Positions 45,487 to 56,291 are shown, numbered from the stretch's first letter. The stretch: DNA of 64,000 bases from Rubinisphaera italica (GCF_007859715.1 NZ_SJPG01000001.1:4832001-4896000); one strand, 5' to 3'. A program made the numbers and translations. Notes: a model not told the origin generated them from the sequence alone.

Positions 45487-46165
45487 GTCTCTCCTTGTTC
45501 TCCCTTGGGAATGTTTGTGGCAGACGAGGGCAGGTATACACTCCTGCAACACAGATCCCCGCCTGCGAGGATCTGATCTCATGCAGGAGGATCTGCCACA
45601 AAACGACTGAACCAGGAATAATTCCTGTGACGAGCGCGAATGGGGCAACTCTTTCAGTTAGATTTATCGGCCACGCCCCTGAAAAAGGATGATGTCAATT
45701 GATCGTTAACCCCCTCAAAATGGTTTCCACAGAATTATCTCTGCAATATCGTACTAATCGTTACATCTTAACAATGAGAAATGGCCTAACGTACACTCCC
45801 CGGGCCAGTTATGCGGGATTTTCAGCCCCTGAAATCGGAATGACTCGAAAGAGAGGCAACTCATGACTGAACGGAAATACTAGAAACAGAACCTTGTCAA
45901 GAAAAATTCAAACTCTTTTTCAAGTCAATCCCCCCTCGAAAAGTATTGAGACGACTGGCAGAATTCTTAGCTCTGCATGCATTTGAGCGATTCTGCACGA
46001 GAATTTTCAGCGACAACCAGCACAACACGGTCATTAACAATACAAGCACGAAGCGCAAGCGAGTCAGTCAGGCCCGATAAACAGTCTCACTTGCGCTTCG
46101 TGCTTGTATTCTTATTAATAACTGCATCTCATCAATGGAAACCCGATCACCATGGGGAAAAGGGT
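45487..46165. other. Intergenic region upstream of the porin gene
   Basis: About 680 bases with no credible gene. It contains the long inverted repeat at 46039-46110. A palindrome, CAGGAATAATTCCTG, lies near 45613. The porin promoter is presumably here, but I could not fix its boxes. Confidence 0.45.
46039..46110. repeat. Perfect-arm inverted repeat (AAGCACGAAGCGCAAGC family)
   Basis: AATACAAGCACGAAGCGCAA at the left and TTGCGCTTCGTGCTTGTATT at the right are exact reverse complements, extended by CGAG and CTCA, with about 20 bases between. Single arms recur at 42690 and 62429. Confidence 0.88.
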
Positions 46166-46720
46166 TCATGTGGTACGCCCGGAAACCTCGTCCACATCTT
46201 CATCCGGCACACCAAAGGGAGCAAAATGATCCCACTCTCGGGACTGATAATAATGTTGGAGCGCCCAGTGATTCGACAGAAACGCCAAGTTATCCCAGGG
46301 AATGTCTTCCCAGGCGAACAACCGCACATCATGGCTTTCCGGGCCTGCTGCGAATTCGGGTTTGTCCATGACCGCTCGATAAATCAAATGCACCTGGCCA
46401 GCGCGGGGAATCGAATAGACACCCAGTAACGCATTGATCTCCACCTGCACGCATGCTTCTTCCCAGGCTTCCCGCTTCGCCCCTGCTTCCGCGGTTTCTT
46501 TTAACTCCATAAAACCCGCAGGAATCGTCCAATAACCTTGTCGAGGCTCGATCGCCCGATTGCAAAGCAGAATTTTGCCCTCATAAATCGGAACCAGTCC
46601 GACAATGATTTTCGGATTCTCATAATGCACCCATTCGCACTGATTACAGACTAGCCGGGTGCGATCATCCCCAGCGGGAATCTTCTTTTCAAAATGCTTG
46701 GGAGGATGATAGGAAACCAT
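46166..46720 (-). CDS. NUDIX hydrolase
   Basis: A 184-residue hydrolase from ATG 46720. An early CNQC pair suggests a small zinc element. The NUDIX box is intact as [20 protein letters not shown], with the final glycine replaced by cysteine in ACV. It would hydrolyse a nucleoside diphosphate linked to another group; the substrate is unknown. It is followed by the large intergenic region of the porin. Confidence 0.9.
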   Translation of the reverse strand: MVSYHPPKHFEKKIPAGDDRTRLVCNQCEWVHYENPKIIVGLVPIYEGKILLCNRAIEPRQGYWTIPAGFMELKETAEAGAKREAWEEACVQVEINALLGVYSIPRAGQVHLIYRAVMDKPEFAAGPESHDVRLFAWEDIPWDNLAFLSNHWALQHYYQSREWDHFAPFGVPDEDVDEVSGRTT

Positions 46721-46908
46721 GTCAGTTCGCAATAGGTTGGGGAGCAGGGAGACTCTCTATTATTAACGCTACTCCTGGAGAATGGAAATCAGAAAAGGAA
46801 TACGTTTTCATTAAAGTTCCCACCCCTCGGCTTTCCGCTTTCAGCCCTCCGCTTTCAAGTATCTGGAGGCTCACTTTGTTCGACCCCAGCCACCCTGTTT
46901 CATATTCC

Positions 46909-47610
46909 TTAATCCTCTTTATTGGGCGGTGGCGTTTGCCGTTTTCGAAATTGATCAAACGAATGCGAAAGCGAATTCAACAGCGGCTTGACTTGTGGAA
47001 TTGCCATGAAGACGCGGGCATTGACGGTGGACCGCGGAAAAATATTGGCCACAAAATCGAAACAGAACTCTGTCGGCGAATGACGAATCAATACGGCATT
47101 CGCATAAGTCCCTCCGAATAGATGATCGTCCAGTTTCAAATCGTCATAAATCTCTTCGATGGGGGGAGCCTTCCGATTGCTCGCTCCCCCTTCCGTCGCA
47201 TTCGAGTGCACCGCTCCCTCAGGGCCAATCGAGCCGACAAATCCGCCAGGAGCCGCTTGTTCAGGAGAACCCGTGGGAGTACTCGGAAGATTTTTAGTTA
47301 TGGGAATTTCCGGCAGTGCACCGAACTGCGTTTCGTAATTCTGCAGGCTTTCCCGCAAAGTATTCGCAAACTGGCCAACGACCGGAACGGGCAAAATCAA
47401 TCGAGCCATCACGCGATCAGGCTTGCCCATCCGCAGGATGAAGTCGATGACAAATTCATAATTGCCACTCAGGATGATTGCCGCATTCGAAAACACACCC
47501 AAAGCCGCATCTTCGCTCACACGAGCCGTCACGGCCTGATGACGAAACTCGGCATGCATCGGCTGAGACGATTCGTTATCATTTTCATTCTCGGGATGAG
47601 AGTCGGTCAT
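46909..47610 (-). CDS. Tandem DUF3467 protein
   Basis: A 233-residue protein from ATG 47610. Two DUF3467-like units are visible. The first is about residues 30-95 (VSEDAALGVFSNAAIILSGN then FVIDFILRMGKPDRVMARLI). The second is about 155-225 (HLFGGTYANAVLIRHSPTEF with CFDFVANIFPRSTVNARVF). A linker rich in Pro, Gly and Ser lies between. No signal or membrane segment is seen. It is divergent from the HerA-like ATPase with a 160-base gap. Function unknown. Confidence 0.72.
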   Translation of the reverse strand: MTDSHPENENDNESSQPMHAEFRHQAVTARVSEDAALGVFSNAAIILSGNYEFVIDFILRMGKPDRVMARLILPVPVVGQFANTLRESLQNYETQFGALPEIPITKNLPSTPTGSPEQAAPGGFVGSIGPEGAVHSNATEGGASNRKAPPIEEIYDDLKLDDHLFGGTYANAVLIRHSPTEFCFDFVANIFPRSTVNARVFMAIPQVKPLLNSLSHSFDQFRKRQTPPPNKED

Positions 47611-47724
47611 ATCTCTACTTTTCTGGTTGATGATCATTCAATCTCTTCAGCATAACCGATTGCCGAGTCACTCTCGACATTGTCACCAATTTTCCGATTT
47701 CATTTTCTGAAATTCAGTCAATTT

Positions 47725-47742
47725 CGTCAGGCAATGCCTGAT
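47725..47742. repeat. TCAGGC...GCCTGA short repeat
   Basis: CGTCAGGCAATGCCTGAT, one arm of the family found complete at 56292-56362 and 60717-60787, in the divergent region before the HerA-like gene. Confidence 0.65.
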
Positions 47743-47771
47743 CGACAGATTAACTTCAAAGAGCAGACATC

Positions 47772-50237
47772 ATGACCTTACCGAATTATGAAAAGCTGGG
47801 TGTCTTTTATCTGGGTCGGGAATTTGATCTCGCTGCCGACAAGCTGACCGATGATATCGTGCTCTACGACAGTAAAGATCTAACGACCCATGCCGTCTGT
47901 GTCGGGATGACCGGAAGTGGAAAAACCGGGCTCTGTCTCTCGTTACTCGAAGAGGCTGCGATTGATAACATTCCCGTCATCGCGATCGACCCCAAAGGTG
48001 ACCTCGGAAACCTGTTGCTCACATTCCCAGGTATGACGGGAGAAGAATTTGAACCGTGGGTCGATGCAGGCGAAGCTCGCCGTAAAGGCCAAACAACCGC
48101 CGAGTTTGCCAAAGCGACTGCCAAAAAATGGAAAGAGGGACTGGCCGAGTGGGATCAGCAGCCCGAACGCGTCGCCATGTTTCGGGACTCGTGCGATCTG
48201 GCGATCTACACTCCGGGAAGCGATGCCGGCTTGCCGATTTCAGTCGTCCAATCTTTCGCCGCCCCCAATGAAAAAATCCTCAACGATGGTGATGCGTTCC
48301 GCGATCGAGTGATGTCAGCCGTATCGAGCCTGCTCGCATTGTTACAAATCGATGCCGACCCCATCAGCTCCCGCGAACATATTCTTCTCTCGAACATTCT
48401 GACCGTCGCCTGGCAGCAGGGCCGGAACATGACGATTCCGGAAATTATTCGCGAGATTCAGCAGCCGCCTTTCCAGAAAGTCGGCTTCATGGATCTCGAC
48501 ACCTTCTTTCCGGAAAAAGACCGCTTCGGCTTTGCCGTCAAAGTCAACAACCTGCTCGCTTCCCCCGGCTTTGCCAGCTGGATGCAGGGAGAACCACTCA
48601 ACATCGAACGGATGCTGGTCACGAAATCGGGCAAGCCACGAATTTCGATCATGTCGATTGCCCATCTGTCCGATTCCGAACGAATGTTTTTCGTTACGAT
48701 TCTGCTCAATGAGTTACTCTCGTGGATGCGAAGTCAGCCGGGCACAACATCGTTGCGAGCGATTCTCTACATGGACGAAGTCTTCGGCTACTTCCCGCCG
48801 ACCGCCAATCCTCCCAGCAAATTGCCGATGCTGACGATGCTCAAACAGGCCCGCGCTTACGGTGTCGGTATCGTGCTCGCCACTCAAAACCCGGTCGATC
48901 TCGATTATAAAGGTCTCTCCAACACAGGCACCTGGTTCCTGGGACGACTGCAAACCGAGCGAGACAAAGCCCGTGTCCTCGATGGCCTCGAAAGCGTTGC
49001 CGGTTCTACGGGAACATCATTTGACCGGGGCGAAATGGGGCAAATCCTTTCCGGCCTCGGCAGTCGGAAATTCCTGCTGCATAATGTGCACGAAGATCAT
49101 CCCGTCGTGTTTCAAACTCGCTGGGCACTTTCCTATTTACGCGGCCCACTCACCCGCCAGCAAATCTCGGAACTGATGAGCGAGCGCAAAGCCGCCTTGC
49201 CCTCACCATCAAAGAAGTCTCCCGCATCAACTCATCCAGCAATCTCGACTTCAGTCGAGTCGATGTCTGTCAGTCTCGCTCCCAGCATTTCCGATTCCAT
49301 CACACAAAGATATCTGGCTGTCGCCAAACCTTTGCCCCCTCATGCCAAACTGATTTATCAGCCCGGTTTGCTCGGCATGGCCAAAGTCCATTACGTCGAT
49401 TCCAAAGCCGATGTCGATCTCTGGAAAGAAGCCGCCCTGATCGTACCTGAATATTTCGAGAATACGATCGATGTCTGGGACGAGTGCGACATTCACTGGT
49501 CGCCCGATCTCGAATTTGATTCCTCAGCCGATAGTGTCGCACTCTATCCGGAAATCTCTCAGGATTTGACGAAGTACAACAACTTCCGTTCCTGGCGAAA
49601 ACAATTGCGGGATTACATTTATCGTGATGTCACTCTCCCACTGTGGACTTCGGAAGATAAGAAAGTCTATTCGACTCCCAAGGAGTCCGAGTCTGGCTTC
49701 CGGTTACGGGTCGCACAGGAGTTGCGGGATCTCAACGATCTGGAGATCGAAAAACTGAAAGCGAAATACAAATCCAAATTCCAGACGGCCAGGGATCGCG
49801 TCATTCGAGCCGAAGAACGCGTTAAGAAAGAGGAAGCCCAATATAAAGAACAATCGTATCTCTCGTTTGTTTCGATCGGCCAATCGATTCTGGGAGCCTT
49901 GCTGGGCCGGAAGATTGCTTCGCGTACAAACGTCTCCAAAGGAGCAACCGCCATGCGAAGTGCAGGTCGTGTCGTTAAAGAGAAAGGCGAGATCGAAACC
50001 GCCAAACAAAAGATGGAACAGGAACAGGAAAAACTACACCAACTCGAAGAAGAGTTCGATGCCGAGGTCGATCAACTGGAAAAGCGAATCAACCCCGAGC
50101 AACTCAAGCTGAAAAGCTACCCTGTTCGCCCACGAAAGTCAGATATCAATGTCGCCGATGTGGCCCTCTTGTGGATGCCTTATGCAAGAAATGAAACGGG
50201 CTCGCTCGAACCTTTGTTTTCATTTGCAACGTCATGA
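47772..50237 (+). CDS. HerA/FtsK-like ATPase with coiled-coil tail
   Basis: An 821-residue ATPase. The Walker A is GMTGSGKT at 45-52 and the Walker B is [11 protein letters not shown] near 330, with an IDPKGDLGN motif between. This resembles the HerA/DUF87 group of DNA-pumping or protein-remodelling motors. From about residue 630 the protein is a long charged coiled coil ([20 protein letters not shown]), which the founding members usually lack. Cytosolic. It is divergent from the DUF3467 gene and convergent with the Ycf46-like gene. Confidence 0.82.
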   Translation: MTLPNYEKLGVFYLGREFDLAADKLTDDIVLYDSKDLTTHAVCVGMTGSGKTGLCLSLLEEAAIDNIPVIAIDPKGDLGNLLLTFPGMTGEEFEPWVDAGEARRKGQTTAEFAKATAKKWKEGLAEWDQQPERVAMFRDSCDLAIYTPGSDAGLPISVVQSFAAPNEKILNDGDAFRDRVMSAVSSLLALLQIDADPISSREHILLSNILTVAWQQGRNMTIPEIIREIQQPPFQKVGFMDLDTFFPEKDRFGFAVKVNNLLASPGFASWMQGEPLNIERMLVTKSGKPRISIMSIAHLSDSERMFFVTILLNELLSWMRSQPGTTSLRAILYMDEVFGYFPPTANPPSKLPMLTMLKQARAYGVGIVLATQNPVDLDYKGLSNTGTWFLGRLQTERDKARVLDGLESVAGSTGTSFDRGEMGQILSGLGSRKFLLHNVHEDHPVVFQTRWALSYLRGPLTRQQISELMSERKAALPSPSKKSPASTHPAISTSVESMSVSLAPSISDSITQRYLAVAKPLPPHAKLIYQPGLLGMAKVHYVDSKADVDLWKEAALIVPEYFENTIDVWDECDIHWSPDLEFDSSADSVALYPEISQDLTKYNNFRSWRKQLRDYIYRDVTLPLWTSEDKKVYSTPKESESGFRLRVAQELRDLNDLEIEKLKAKYKSKFQTARDRVIRAEERVKKEEAQYKEQSYLSFVSIGQSILGALLGRKIASRTNVSKGATAMRSAGRVVKEKGEIETAKQKMEQEQEKLHQLEEEFDAEVDQLEKRINPEQLKLKSYPVRPRKSDINVADVALLWMPYARNETGSLEPLFSFATS

Positions 50238-50274
50238 GCTCGACTTACAAAACTTAAGCACGTTAAAACTATTT

Positions 50275-50359
50275 GGGTGGCGGGGGCGCTCCGCTTTAGC
50301 GGAAGCCCCCGAAATTTCAACGATTCGGGGGCTTCTCTTCGAGAGCGCCCCCGCCACCC
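50275..50359. repeat. GC-rich palindromic element, copy 2
   Basis: Begins GGGTGGCGGGGGCGCTCCGC and ends GAGAGCGCCCCCGCCACCC, so its ends are inverted repeats. Inside are CTCCGCTTTAGCGGA and GCCCCCGAA...TTCGGGGGC hairpins. It matches 22621-22706. Confidence 0.85.
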
Positions 50360-50390
50360 TTCGCTGCTTTCATTCAATTCAAATATAGGT

Positions 50391-50411
50391 ATGGCTGTGC
50401 CTGACCTACGG
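50391..50411. repeat. Half copy of the TCAGGC...GCCTGA family
   Basis: GGCTGTGCCTGACCTACGG is one arm of the family seen complete at 60717-60787. Confidence 0.55.
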
Positions 50412-50420
50412 CTTTTGATG

Positions 50421-50519
50421 GTGCCACGGCTCTGTGAGCCGTGCATTGGGGGATCTTATTGTCTTGCAACGCTCCTAATGTAACAACACTGAAAAACACG
50501 GCTCGCAGAGCCGTGGCAC
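50421..50519. repeat. GTGCCACGGCTC inverted pair
   Basis: GTGCCACGGCTCTGTGAGCC at the left and GGCTCGCAGAGCCGTGGCAC at the right are inverted, each itself hairpin-forming, with about 50 bases between. Only this one element is seen in the window. Confidence 0.75.
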
Positions 50520-50589
50520 AATTGTGTTGATCCAATTAAACATTTTATCAAACAAAACGTGTAACTTCAAAACCTACGGCTTGGGACAA

Positions 50590-52560
50590 TTACGCTTCCT
50601 CAATCACCGTCACACTTCTCAACCGTCCACTCCCTTCCTGTGGTGGCATGATCCGCAACACACACGGAAACCAGACTTCCCGAGGCAAGCGTTTTTCCCG
50701 CAGTTCCCGTAGCACGGGCAGTTTTAAAACCTTCCCGAGTTTCTGATAGTACGAAACTTCGACCGGATTCAGAAAGAGGCGTTTACTGTTGATGTACTTG
50801 GCAATCCCCTCAGCCAGTGCTTTCTCAAGTCCCTGCCAGACGACACAATTCGTATCCGATTCCAGCACCAGACTACTGTTCCCTTTCACTTCAATCGTTT
50901 TGGATAATACATCCTGGAGTTTCGAGAAGACGACGAAGTCGGACGCTCGTACAAATTCCAGCACGCCCCGACTCAAATCGCCGGCTTGTAAATGTTCGAT
51001 CCAGGGATCTGGAAACTCGTCCTCTTCCTTGACCAGTTCTCCCTTGCGATGTTCATCTTCAATCATGCGGAAGACACGGCTATCGGGAGTCGCCGGGCGA
51101 CAGCGCGAGCGAGCCCATTCGCGGAGATTGAAGATTTTCTCTTCCATCGTAATCGACAACGGCACAATCGAATCGGCTGTGTCGAGGATGTCTTTCTGAT
51201 TAGGCGTACGATCACGAGTAAAGGCATCGATCACGGCTGAATTTACAATCTGCTCAATTTCCGAGCCGCTGTAGCCTTCGGTCTTATCGGCCAGTTCTTC
51301 CAGGTCGAATTCAGCCGGATCGCAATTTCGCTTCGAGAGGTGAATTTGATAGATGTGTTTACGCTCATGAAAATTCGGCAGGTCGATAAAGAATAACTCA
51401 TCGAAACGCCCACGCCTCAACAGTTCCGGAGGCAGACTTTCAATCGCGTTCGCCGTCGCTACCACAAAGATTGGCGATTTGTGCTCCTGCATCCAAGTTA
51501 GGAACAGTCCGAACATGCGCATCAACGCCGCATCCTTGTCTCCACTTTCCGATTCCAGCCCGGCAAAGCCTTTATCCAGTTCTTCAATCCACAACACAGC
51601 CGGGGCGATGCTGTCCATCATCCGCAACACTTCTCGCAGATTCTGCTCCGAAGTTCCTCGACCGGCATGTAATAGATTTCCGAAATCAAGCCGGATCAAT
51701 GGAAAGCTGAGCTGACGGGCAATTACGCGAGCCGACAAGCTTTTCCCACACCCCTGCACACCCAATAGCAACACTCCCTTCGGTTGCCCAACCTGCTTCT
51801 TCTGAGCTTCGGGACTGAATGCTTTCGCACGCCGTGTGATCCAGTCCTTCAGTTCATTCAAACCACCAATATCATCGGCCGTTTCATCGAGGTCGTGGAA
51901 TTCGAGTAGATCCGATCCCTGCAGCAACTGTTTCTTTTCTGCAACCAGTTGTGTCATTGCCTCTTCGCCCAGATCGGTCCGTCCTGCCAGTACGCGATTG
52001 AAAGCCCGGCGAGCCTGATGAAGCGAGAGTCCGATAACCGCTTTAATCATTCGCTGAGAATAATCCTCCGAGATGGAAATCTTTCCCGGTTGTCGGGCCA
52101 TCGCTTCCTGCAGACAGCCCTCCACTTCCTGAAAATCCGGCAACGGCATGTGCATCAACGTAGTTGCTTTGGCCAGTGAGTTCGGCAATTCAAATTCCGG
52201 CCCCATGGCCAACAACGGCGTCGCCGAGATGCGTTGGCTCTGATCGAGCAAACGTCGAATCACCGGGGCATCGTTCACAAAGTGATGCAGGTCCTTCGCA
52301 AGCACGATCGAATTCTCGGGCAGTGTTGGAATCGCATCGAGAAATGCAACCGGATCCTGCAAGTCAGGATGTGATCCCGCAGCCTCGCAATGCAGGCCCT
52401 CACTCAGCGACCAGATGACGAGCCGTTTCCCTTCGCCATGAGCAAAACTGGTCAGCGCCTCAATCCAGCGAGGCTCGTCATCGGTCTGAAGAAACAACAG
52501 CGATTCCCCCGCCTGCAGGCGATCGCGAATATCATTGATGGAATCTGTAAGTAGCGACAT
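50590..52560 (-). CDS. Ycf46-like AAA+ ATPase
   Basis: A 656-residue ATPase. The N-terminal 210 residues look like a degenerate P-loop-like or adaptor part. A canonical AAA+ domain starts near residue 230: Walker A GVQGCGKS (267-274), Walker [11 protein letters not shown] (322-331), sensor VATAN and an arginine finger in LRRGRFDE. This arrangement is like Ycf46 and related AAA proteins. Cytosolic. It is the last gene of a minus-strand group that begins with PrkA; the 373-base gap before it could hide a separate promoter. Confidence 0.85.
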   Translation of the reverse strand: MSLLTDSINDIRDRLQAGESLLFLQTDDEPRWIEALTSFAHGEGKRLVIWSLSEGLHCEAAGSHPDLQDPVAFLDAIPTLPENSIVLAKDLHHFVNDAPVIRRLLDQSQRISATPLLAMGPEFELPNSLAKATTLMHMPLPDFQEVEGCLQEAMARQPGKISISEDYSQRMIKAVIGLSLHQARRAFNRVLAGRTDLGEEAMTQLVAEKKQLLQGSDLLEFHDLDETADDIGGLNELKDWITRRAKAFSPEAQKKQVGQPKGVLLLGVQGCGKSLSARVIARQLSFPLIRLDFGNLLHAGRGTSEQNLREVLRMMDSIAPAVLWIEELDKGFAGLESESGDKDAALMRMFGLFLTWMQEHKSPIFVVATANAIESLPPELLRRGRFDELFFIDLPNFHERKHIYQIHLSKRNCDPAEFDLEELADKTEGYSGSEIEQIVNSAVIDAFTRDRTPNQKDILDTADSIVPLSITMEEKIFNLREWARSRCRPATPDSRVFRMIEDEHRKGELVKEEDEFPDPWIEHLQAGDLSRGVLEFVRASDFVVFSKLQDVLSKTIEVKGNSSLVLESDTNCVVWQGLEKALAEGIAKYINSKRLFLNPVEVSYYQKLGKVLKLPVLRELREKRLPREVWFPCVLRIMPPQEGSGRLRSVTVIEEA

Positions 52561-52933
52561 GAAACCTCGAGCCGAAAGATGTGATCGATACTGACAGGAA
52601 CGTCACCGCCCAACCTGATTCTACAGGACTGGTACGTTCCGTAAGCAAGGATCATACCCGGAAGAGTCGCAGATTGCGAAACCGCGAATGTGTACGAGAT
52701 CACCCTACGCGATTATTATATGACCGCCAATTATTCCAGAACAAATCACATAATTAGACCACCACTGAGACACAGAGGGCACAGAGATTCTTGAGGACGT
52801 TTGTTCGATCACAGCAGATCTAAAACAACAGAAAGTGATTCCTATGAGTTGATGATCTTATTAAAATTCTCTGTGTCCTCTGTGTCTCTGTGGTTTAATT
52901 AATTGCGTACAGCAATTTAAGCTGGCTTTAGAG
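52561..52933. other. Spacer with repeat between 165-residue gene and ATPase
   Basis: 373 bases containing the CACAGAG-type inverted repeat at 52759-52895. Otherwise no gene is seen. Confidence 0.5.
52759..52895. repeat. CACAGAG inverted repeat
   Basis: CCACTGAGACACAGAGGGC with ACAGAGA at the left and TCTCTGTGTCCTCTGTGTCT with CTGTGGT at the right are near reverse complements separated by about 80 bases. This is a familiar dispersed bacterial intergenic repeat. Confidence 0.8.
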
Positions 52934-53431
52934 TCAAGGAACCGGGCAGGTCTCCAGAAGATCGTTGACCAGTTTGACCAGCACTTCGTGAGTCAATTGC
53001 AACGTCACCAGTTTGCGCCCCGGTTGTCCTTTGACGATTTCGTAGCGATTGATCGTCACTGCATTTTTGGAAGCGGATTGCAGCACGAATTCATAATAGA
53101 CCGCTCCGCTGGGCAATTGCGTCGGCTGGTTGGAGCGGATCATGGCGGAGCCAGACTGATCGTCGAATTCAATCGGCCCAATCTGTTCGAGTAGATAAGT
53201 GATGCGTCGTGAAAGATCGTCGGCCCAGTGTTTGATGTCGTCGTTGGTTCCGTTTTGTAATCGGGGCAATGTCAGTCGCAACTCATTCATCGCGCAGCTC
53301 ATCGTATCCAGAGCCGCCAGATCGACCTCCAGCAAGTCGGATGCTTCGGCGAATACCAGCGAACAACCCACAATCGGACCTTGAGCCGAGAGGCGATTGA
53401 GTTCCTGTTGGAGTTGTTGAGAAAGTGACAT
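52934..53431 (-). CDS. Uncharacterised 165-residue protein
   Basis: I do not recognise this protein. From ATG 53431 it starts MSLSQQLQQELNRLSAQGPI, a helical segment. Then come alternating helical and beta segments, including ASDLLEVDLAALDTMSCAMN, LEQIGPIEFDDQSGSAMIRS and a C-terminal RYEIVKGQPGRKLVTLQLTH. There is no signal or membrane span. It begins seven bases after the spoVR stop, so it is probably translated with it and belongs to the PrkA-DUF444-SpoVR group. No function is claimed. Confidence 0.7.
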   Translation of the reverse strand: MSLSQQLQQELNRLSAQGPIVGCSLVFAEASDLLEVDLAALDTMSCAMNELRLTLPRLQNGTNDDIKHWADDLSRRITYLLEQIGPIEFDDQSGSAMIRSNQPTQLPSGAVYYEFVLQSASKNAVTINRYEIVKGQPGRKLVTLQLTHEVLVKLVNDLLETCPVP

Positions 53432-53438
53432 GAGATCT

Positions 53439-54983
53439 TCAGTTCGTAAGCGTAAAAGTTTCATTCTTCGTCAATGGCGAACGACGATGAGTCTGGCCGT
53501 CAAAAGTCAACAGATGAAGTGTTTCATCAATGACCGTTTCCAGATTCACCGGACGTCCCCAGAGTTTCTGGACATTGTGCAGCGTGTCCTCGGCATCATC
53601 GAGTTTCAATTCGATGCCCGCGAACTGATGCTGCAGATAGAGTTCGCCCCTGTTGCGATAATTGCCATCGATCACACGAATTTGAGGACGACCGTAGTTC
53701 GTCAGATTTCGCAGCAGGTGCTGTTTCACATCTTTGAACTCTCTGGATTCAATTTCGTAGGTTTTCTCTTCATCGTTATACGCAAAGGAAAACATGCGAT
53801 GCCGACGGCAGAAGTCTTCGGTCAGAAAAGTATCGATGAATGTAATGTCGTTATGAATCCGGCGAACTTCAAAAATCTTCTCACGACCGAGACCGAGTTT
53901 TTTATCCCAGTGATCCCGAACTTCAACATCATCGCAGTTGTCCCATTCCGAACCAAACTGTCCACGGTTCCAGCGTTCTTCGATATCGCGAAAAAGCTCG
54001 ATCCCCAGTTTGTAAGGATTCAATCGAGTCGGACTCGTTGCCATCGTGCCGGAATGATGGTCGGCATAGTCGATCACTTCGGCATCGGTCAGACCGTGAT
54101 TCGTCATGATGGTCGTATGCCAGTAACTGGCCCAGCCTTCGTTCATGATTTTCGTCTGCCCTTGCGGTGCAAAGTAGTAAGCCTCCTCTCGGATAATCGA
54201 AAGGACATCCCGCTGCCATTCCCGCAACTGGCCATGCTCAATCAGAAACTGCAGCACATCCCGCACCGGCTCAGCTGGGAAAGAACGGTTAACATGCTGA
54301 CGTTGATATTCTTCCTGCTGCTGCGATCGTTCCTGATCAAGCACTTCCTGCGGATTGACAAAGGAATCCATATAGTCCTTGGCTCGAAATCGGCGATCGT
54401 TTGTTTCCGGCTCCTCATCACCCGCATCGCTCGGCTGCTTTCTCTGCTTCACCGATCTCACGATGTGCGGCGAATACGGATCGATCAAATCCTCAATCGA
54501 CAGACACGAGTCGATGAATTCCTCAACGGCTTCATGTCCGTAACGGTCAATATACCGATTGATTCTCGCCGCGTGATTGGCCAGTTGATCGAGCATGCGG
54601 CGGTTCGTTTTTGAAAACCAGGCGTTGTTCTTAAAGAAGTCGCAGTGCCCGTACACGTGCGCGATGACCAGTTTCTGATCGGTCATCGAATTGCAGTTGA
54701 GCAAATAGGCATAGCAGGGATCGGTATTGATGACCATTTCGTAAATCTTCTGCAGACCATATGAATAGCCTTTCATCAGTTCATCGAACTGAGCCCCGAA
54801 TCGCCAGTGAGGATAGCGAATCGGAAAGCCGCCATATGCAGCAAACCGGCTCAGTTCTTCGTAATCGAGCATCTCGAAAATCGTTTCGTAGAAGTCGAGC
54901 CCATAGCTGGCGGCGACTTTCTCCATTTCATCCTGAATGGCACGAATGTCATCCGGCAATGGGCGATAGGTGCTGATGCTCAT
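53439..54983 (-). CDS. SpoVR family protein
   Basis: A 514-residue protein from ATG 54983, preceded by AAGGCG; the frame is open to 55040. The family is clear from YGLDFYETIFEMLDYEELSR, AYGGFPIRYPHWRFG, VINTDPCYAYLLN and AHVYGHCDFFKNN. SpoVR (YcgB in E. coli) is widely linked with PrkA and DUF444, and the three act together in stress and sporulation-type responses; the mechanism is unknown. A palindromic repeat fills the gap to the DUF444 gene. Confidence 0.95.
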   Translation of the reverse strand: MSISTYRPLPDDIRAIQDEMEKVAASYGLDFYETIFEMLDYEELSRFAAYGGFPIRYPHWRFGAQFDELMKGYSYGLQKIYEMVINTDPCYAYLLNCNSMTDQKLVIAHVYGHCDFFKNNAWFSKTNRRMLDQLANHAARINRYIDRYGHEAVEEFIDSCLSIEDLIDPYSPHIVRSVKQRKQPSDAGDEEPETNDRRFRAKDYMDSFVNPQEVLDQERSQQQEEYQRQHVNRSFPAEPVRDVLQFLIEHGQLREWQRDVLSIIREEAYYFAPQGQTKIMNEGWASYWHTTIMTNHGLTDAEVIDYADHHSGTMATSPTRLNPYKLGIELFRDIEERWNRGQFGSEWDNCDDVEVRDHWDKKLGLGREKIFEVRRIHNDITFIDTFLTEDFCRRHRMFSFAYNDEEKTYEIESREFKDVKQHLLRNLTNYGRPQIRVIDGNYRNRGELYLQHQFAGIELKLDDAEDTLHNVQKLWGRPVNLETVIDETLHLLTFDGQTHRRSPLTKNETFTLTN

Positions 54984-55019
54984 GTCAAACGCCTTTTTAT
55001 TCGACAGTTTCTCGAAATC

Positions 55020-55102
55020 GGGTGGCACGTCCCTGAGCAACGCGAAGGGCGTGGACTTCTGAAATCACCACGCCCATCACTTCGTTCTGGGACGTGCCAC
55101 CC
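55020..55102. repeat. 83-bp palindromic element, copy 1
   Basis: GGGTGGCACGTCCC opens it and GGGACGTGCCACCC closes it. Inner arms GCGAAGGGCGTGG and CCACGCCCATCACTTCGTTC are partly inverted around 13 unpaired bases. Length is exactly that of the copy at 56388-56470, which is in the opposite orientation. Confidence 0.92.
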
Positions 55103-55109
55103 GTTGTCA

Positions 55110-55133
55110 GACAGGCTGGAAGCCTGTCCTACG
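55110..55133. repeat. GACAGGCTGGAAGCCTGTC repeat, single
   Basis: Third copy of the family paired at 1939-2023, ending CCTACG. Confidence 0.8.
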
Positions 55134-55142
55134 AGTTTATTA

Positions 55143-56246
55143 TCACTTCCCCGTGCCGAGGAAATCCTTAATGCATTCGTAAATGCCTTGCTTGTCTTCG
55201 ATCAATGAGAGCGCGACGTTGTTCCAGGAGTCTTCAAGCCCCATCAGTTCCCGAACGTATTCGCCGGAACCGTAGGGACTTTCGACCTGCCCGTAACAGA
55301 ACAGATTGCAGACCGGCAACAGTTTGTCTTTCAGCATGTTCAGACACTCGCGATTGTCATCGCCCCAGTTATCGCCATCGGAAAACTGAAAAATGTAGAT
55401 GTTCCAGTCCTCGACGGGATAACTCTGTTCGAGAACCTGAATCGCTTTGCCATAAGCTGAGGAAATTCGTGTGCCCCCGCTCTCGCGGATGCGGAAAAAT
55501 GTTTCTTCATCGACTTCGTGAGCCATCGCATCATGCACGATGTAGCGCTTCTGCAAGCCGTTGTATTGCGAGGAAATCCAGGCATTGATCCAGAACGCGG
55601 TGGTGCGGACAATCTCCTTCTGTTCTTCTCCCATCGAGCCTGAGATATCCATCAAATACAAAATGACGGCATTGGCCTGAGGTTCGGAAATGGTTGTCCA
55701 GCTTTTGTAAACGGTATCGTCCCGGTTCGGCACGACCATCGGTTTGCTGGGGTTGTATTGTCCTGTTGCGATCTGGCGTTTGAGCGCCTTTTTGTAAGTT
55801 CGTTTGAAGTGACGCAGAGAATCCGGCCCCACCTGACGCACCGAGTTATAGCGATCCTTCTGACTGACAAGCGTCTCTGCTCCTTTCGGAATGATGTTCG
55901 GCAATACCAGTTCTTCGCCCAGCATGGCTGCTAATTCTTCAAGGGGCACTTCGACTTCGCGGATATGTCGGCCAGCTTCATTACCGGCTTCGCCCGTTCC
56001 CTCCTCCGGTTCACCTGGACCCAGTGACTGACCAACTTCGCCTTCTCCCTGACCGGAACCGCCCGAGCCTTTCTTGCCGTGACGAAAATGCGGAATCTCG
56101 ATATTGGGCACAGGAATGCTGACGACTTCTCGCCCCTTACGGCCGAGCATTTCGCCGTGGGTAATGTACTTGCGGAGATTCCCGCGTACCTTCCCCCGAA
56201 CGATCTGCTTAAACCGCTGCAGGTCTTTGTCGATGTTTTGCGTCAT
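55143..56246 (-). CDS. DUF444 (YeaH-like) protein with MIDAS motif
   Basis: A 367-residue protein of the DUF444/YeaH family. Residues 60-90 are Gly- and Glu-rich and probably disordered. A von Willebrand A-like domain follows, with the metal site D200-x-S202-x-S204 in YLMDISGSMG and conserved Thr and Asp further on (SGGTRISSAYG, FQFSDGDNWG). In E. coli YeaH works with YeaG (PrkA) and YcgB (SpoVR). It is preceded by prkA and followed by spoVR, and is framed by two inverted 83-bp repeats. Confidence 0.93.
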   Translation of the reverse strand: MTQNIDKDLQRFKQIVRGKVRGNLRKYITHGEMLGRKGREVVSIPVPNIEIPHFRHGKKGSGGSGQGEGEVGQSLGPGEPEEGTGEAGNEAGRHIREVEVPLEELAAMLGEELVLPNIIPKGAETLVSQKDRYNSVRQVGPDSLRHFKRTYKKALKRQIATGQYNPSKPMVVPNRDDTVYKSWTTISEPQANAVILYLMDISGSMGEEQKEIVRTTAFWINAWISSQYNGLQKRYIVHDAMAHEVDEETFFRIRESGGTRISSAYGKAIQVLEQSYPVEDWNIYIFQFSDGDNWGDDNRECLNMLKDKLLPVCNLFCYGQVESPYGSGEYVRELMGLEDSWNNVALSLIEDKQGIYECIKDFLGTGK

Positions 56247-56291
56247 GGCATTCGTACCCGGTTATTTCATTGCACATACAGTTTATTCCGC

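Larger units (their letters stand above)
50238..50589. other. Repeat-filled convergent intergenic region
   Basis: Apart from the palindromes at 50275-50359 and 50421-50519 and a half repeat at 50391-50411, nothing is seen. The first palindrome ends the ATPase gene and may act as a bidirectional terminator. Confidence 0.6.

Noticed and set aside
53430..54614. 394-codon open frame on the plus strand
   Set aside because: It is antisense to SpoVR, whose motifs are conserved; nothing supports coding on this strand.
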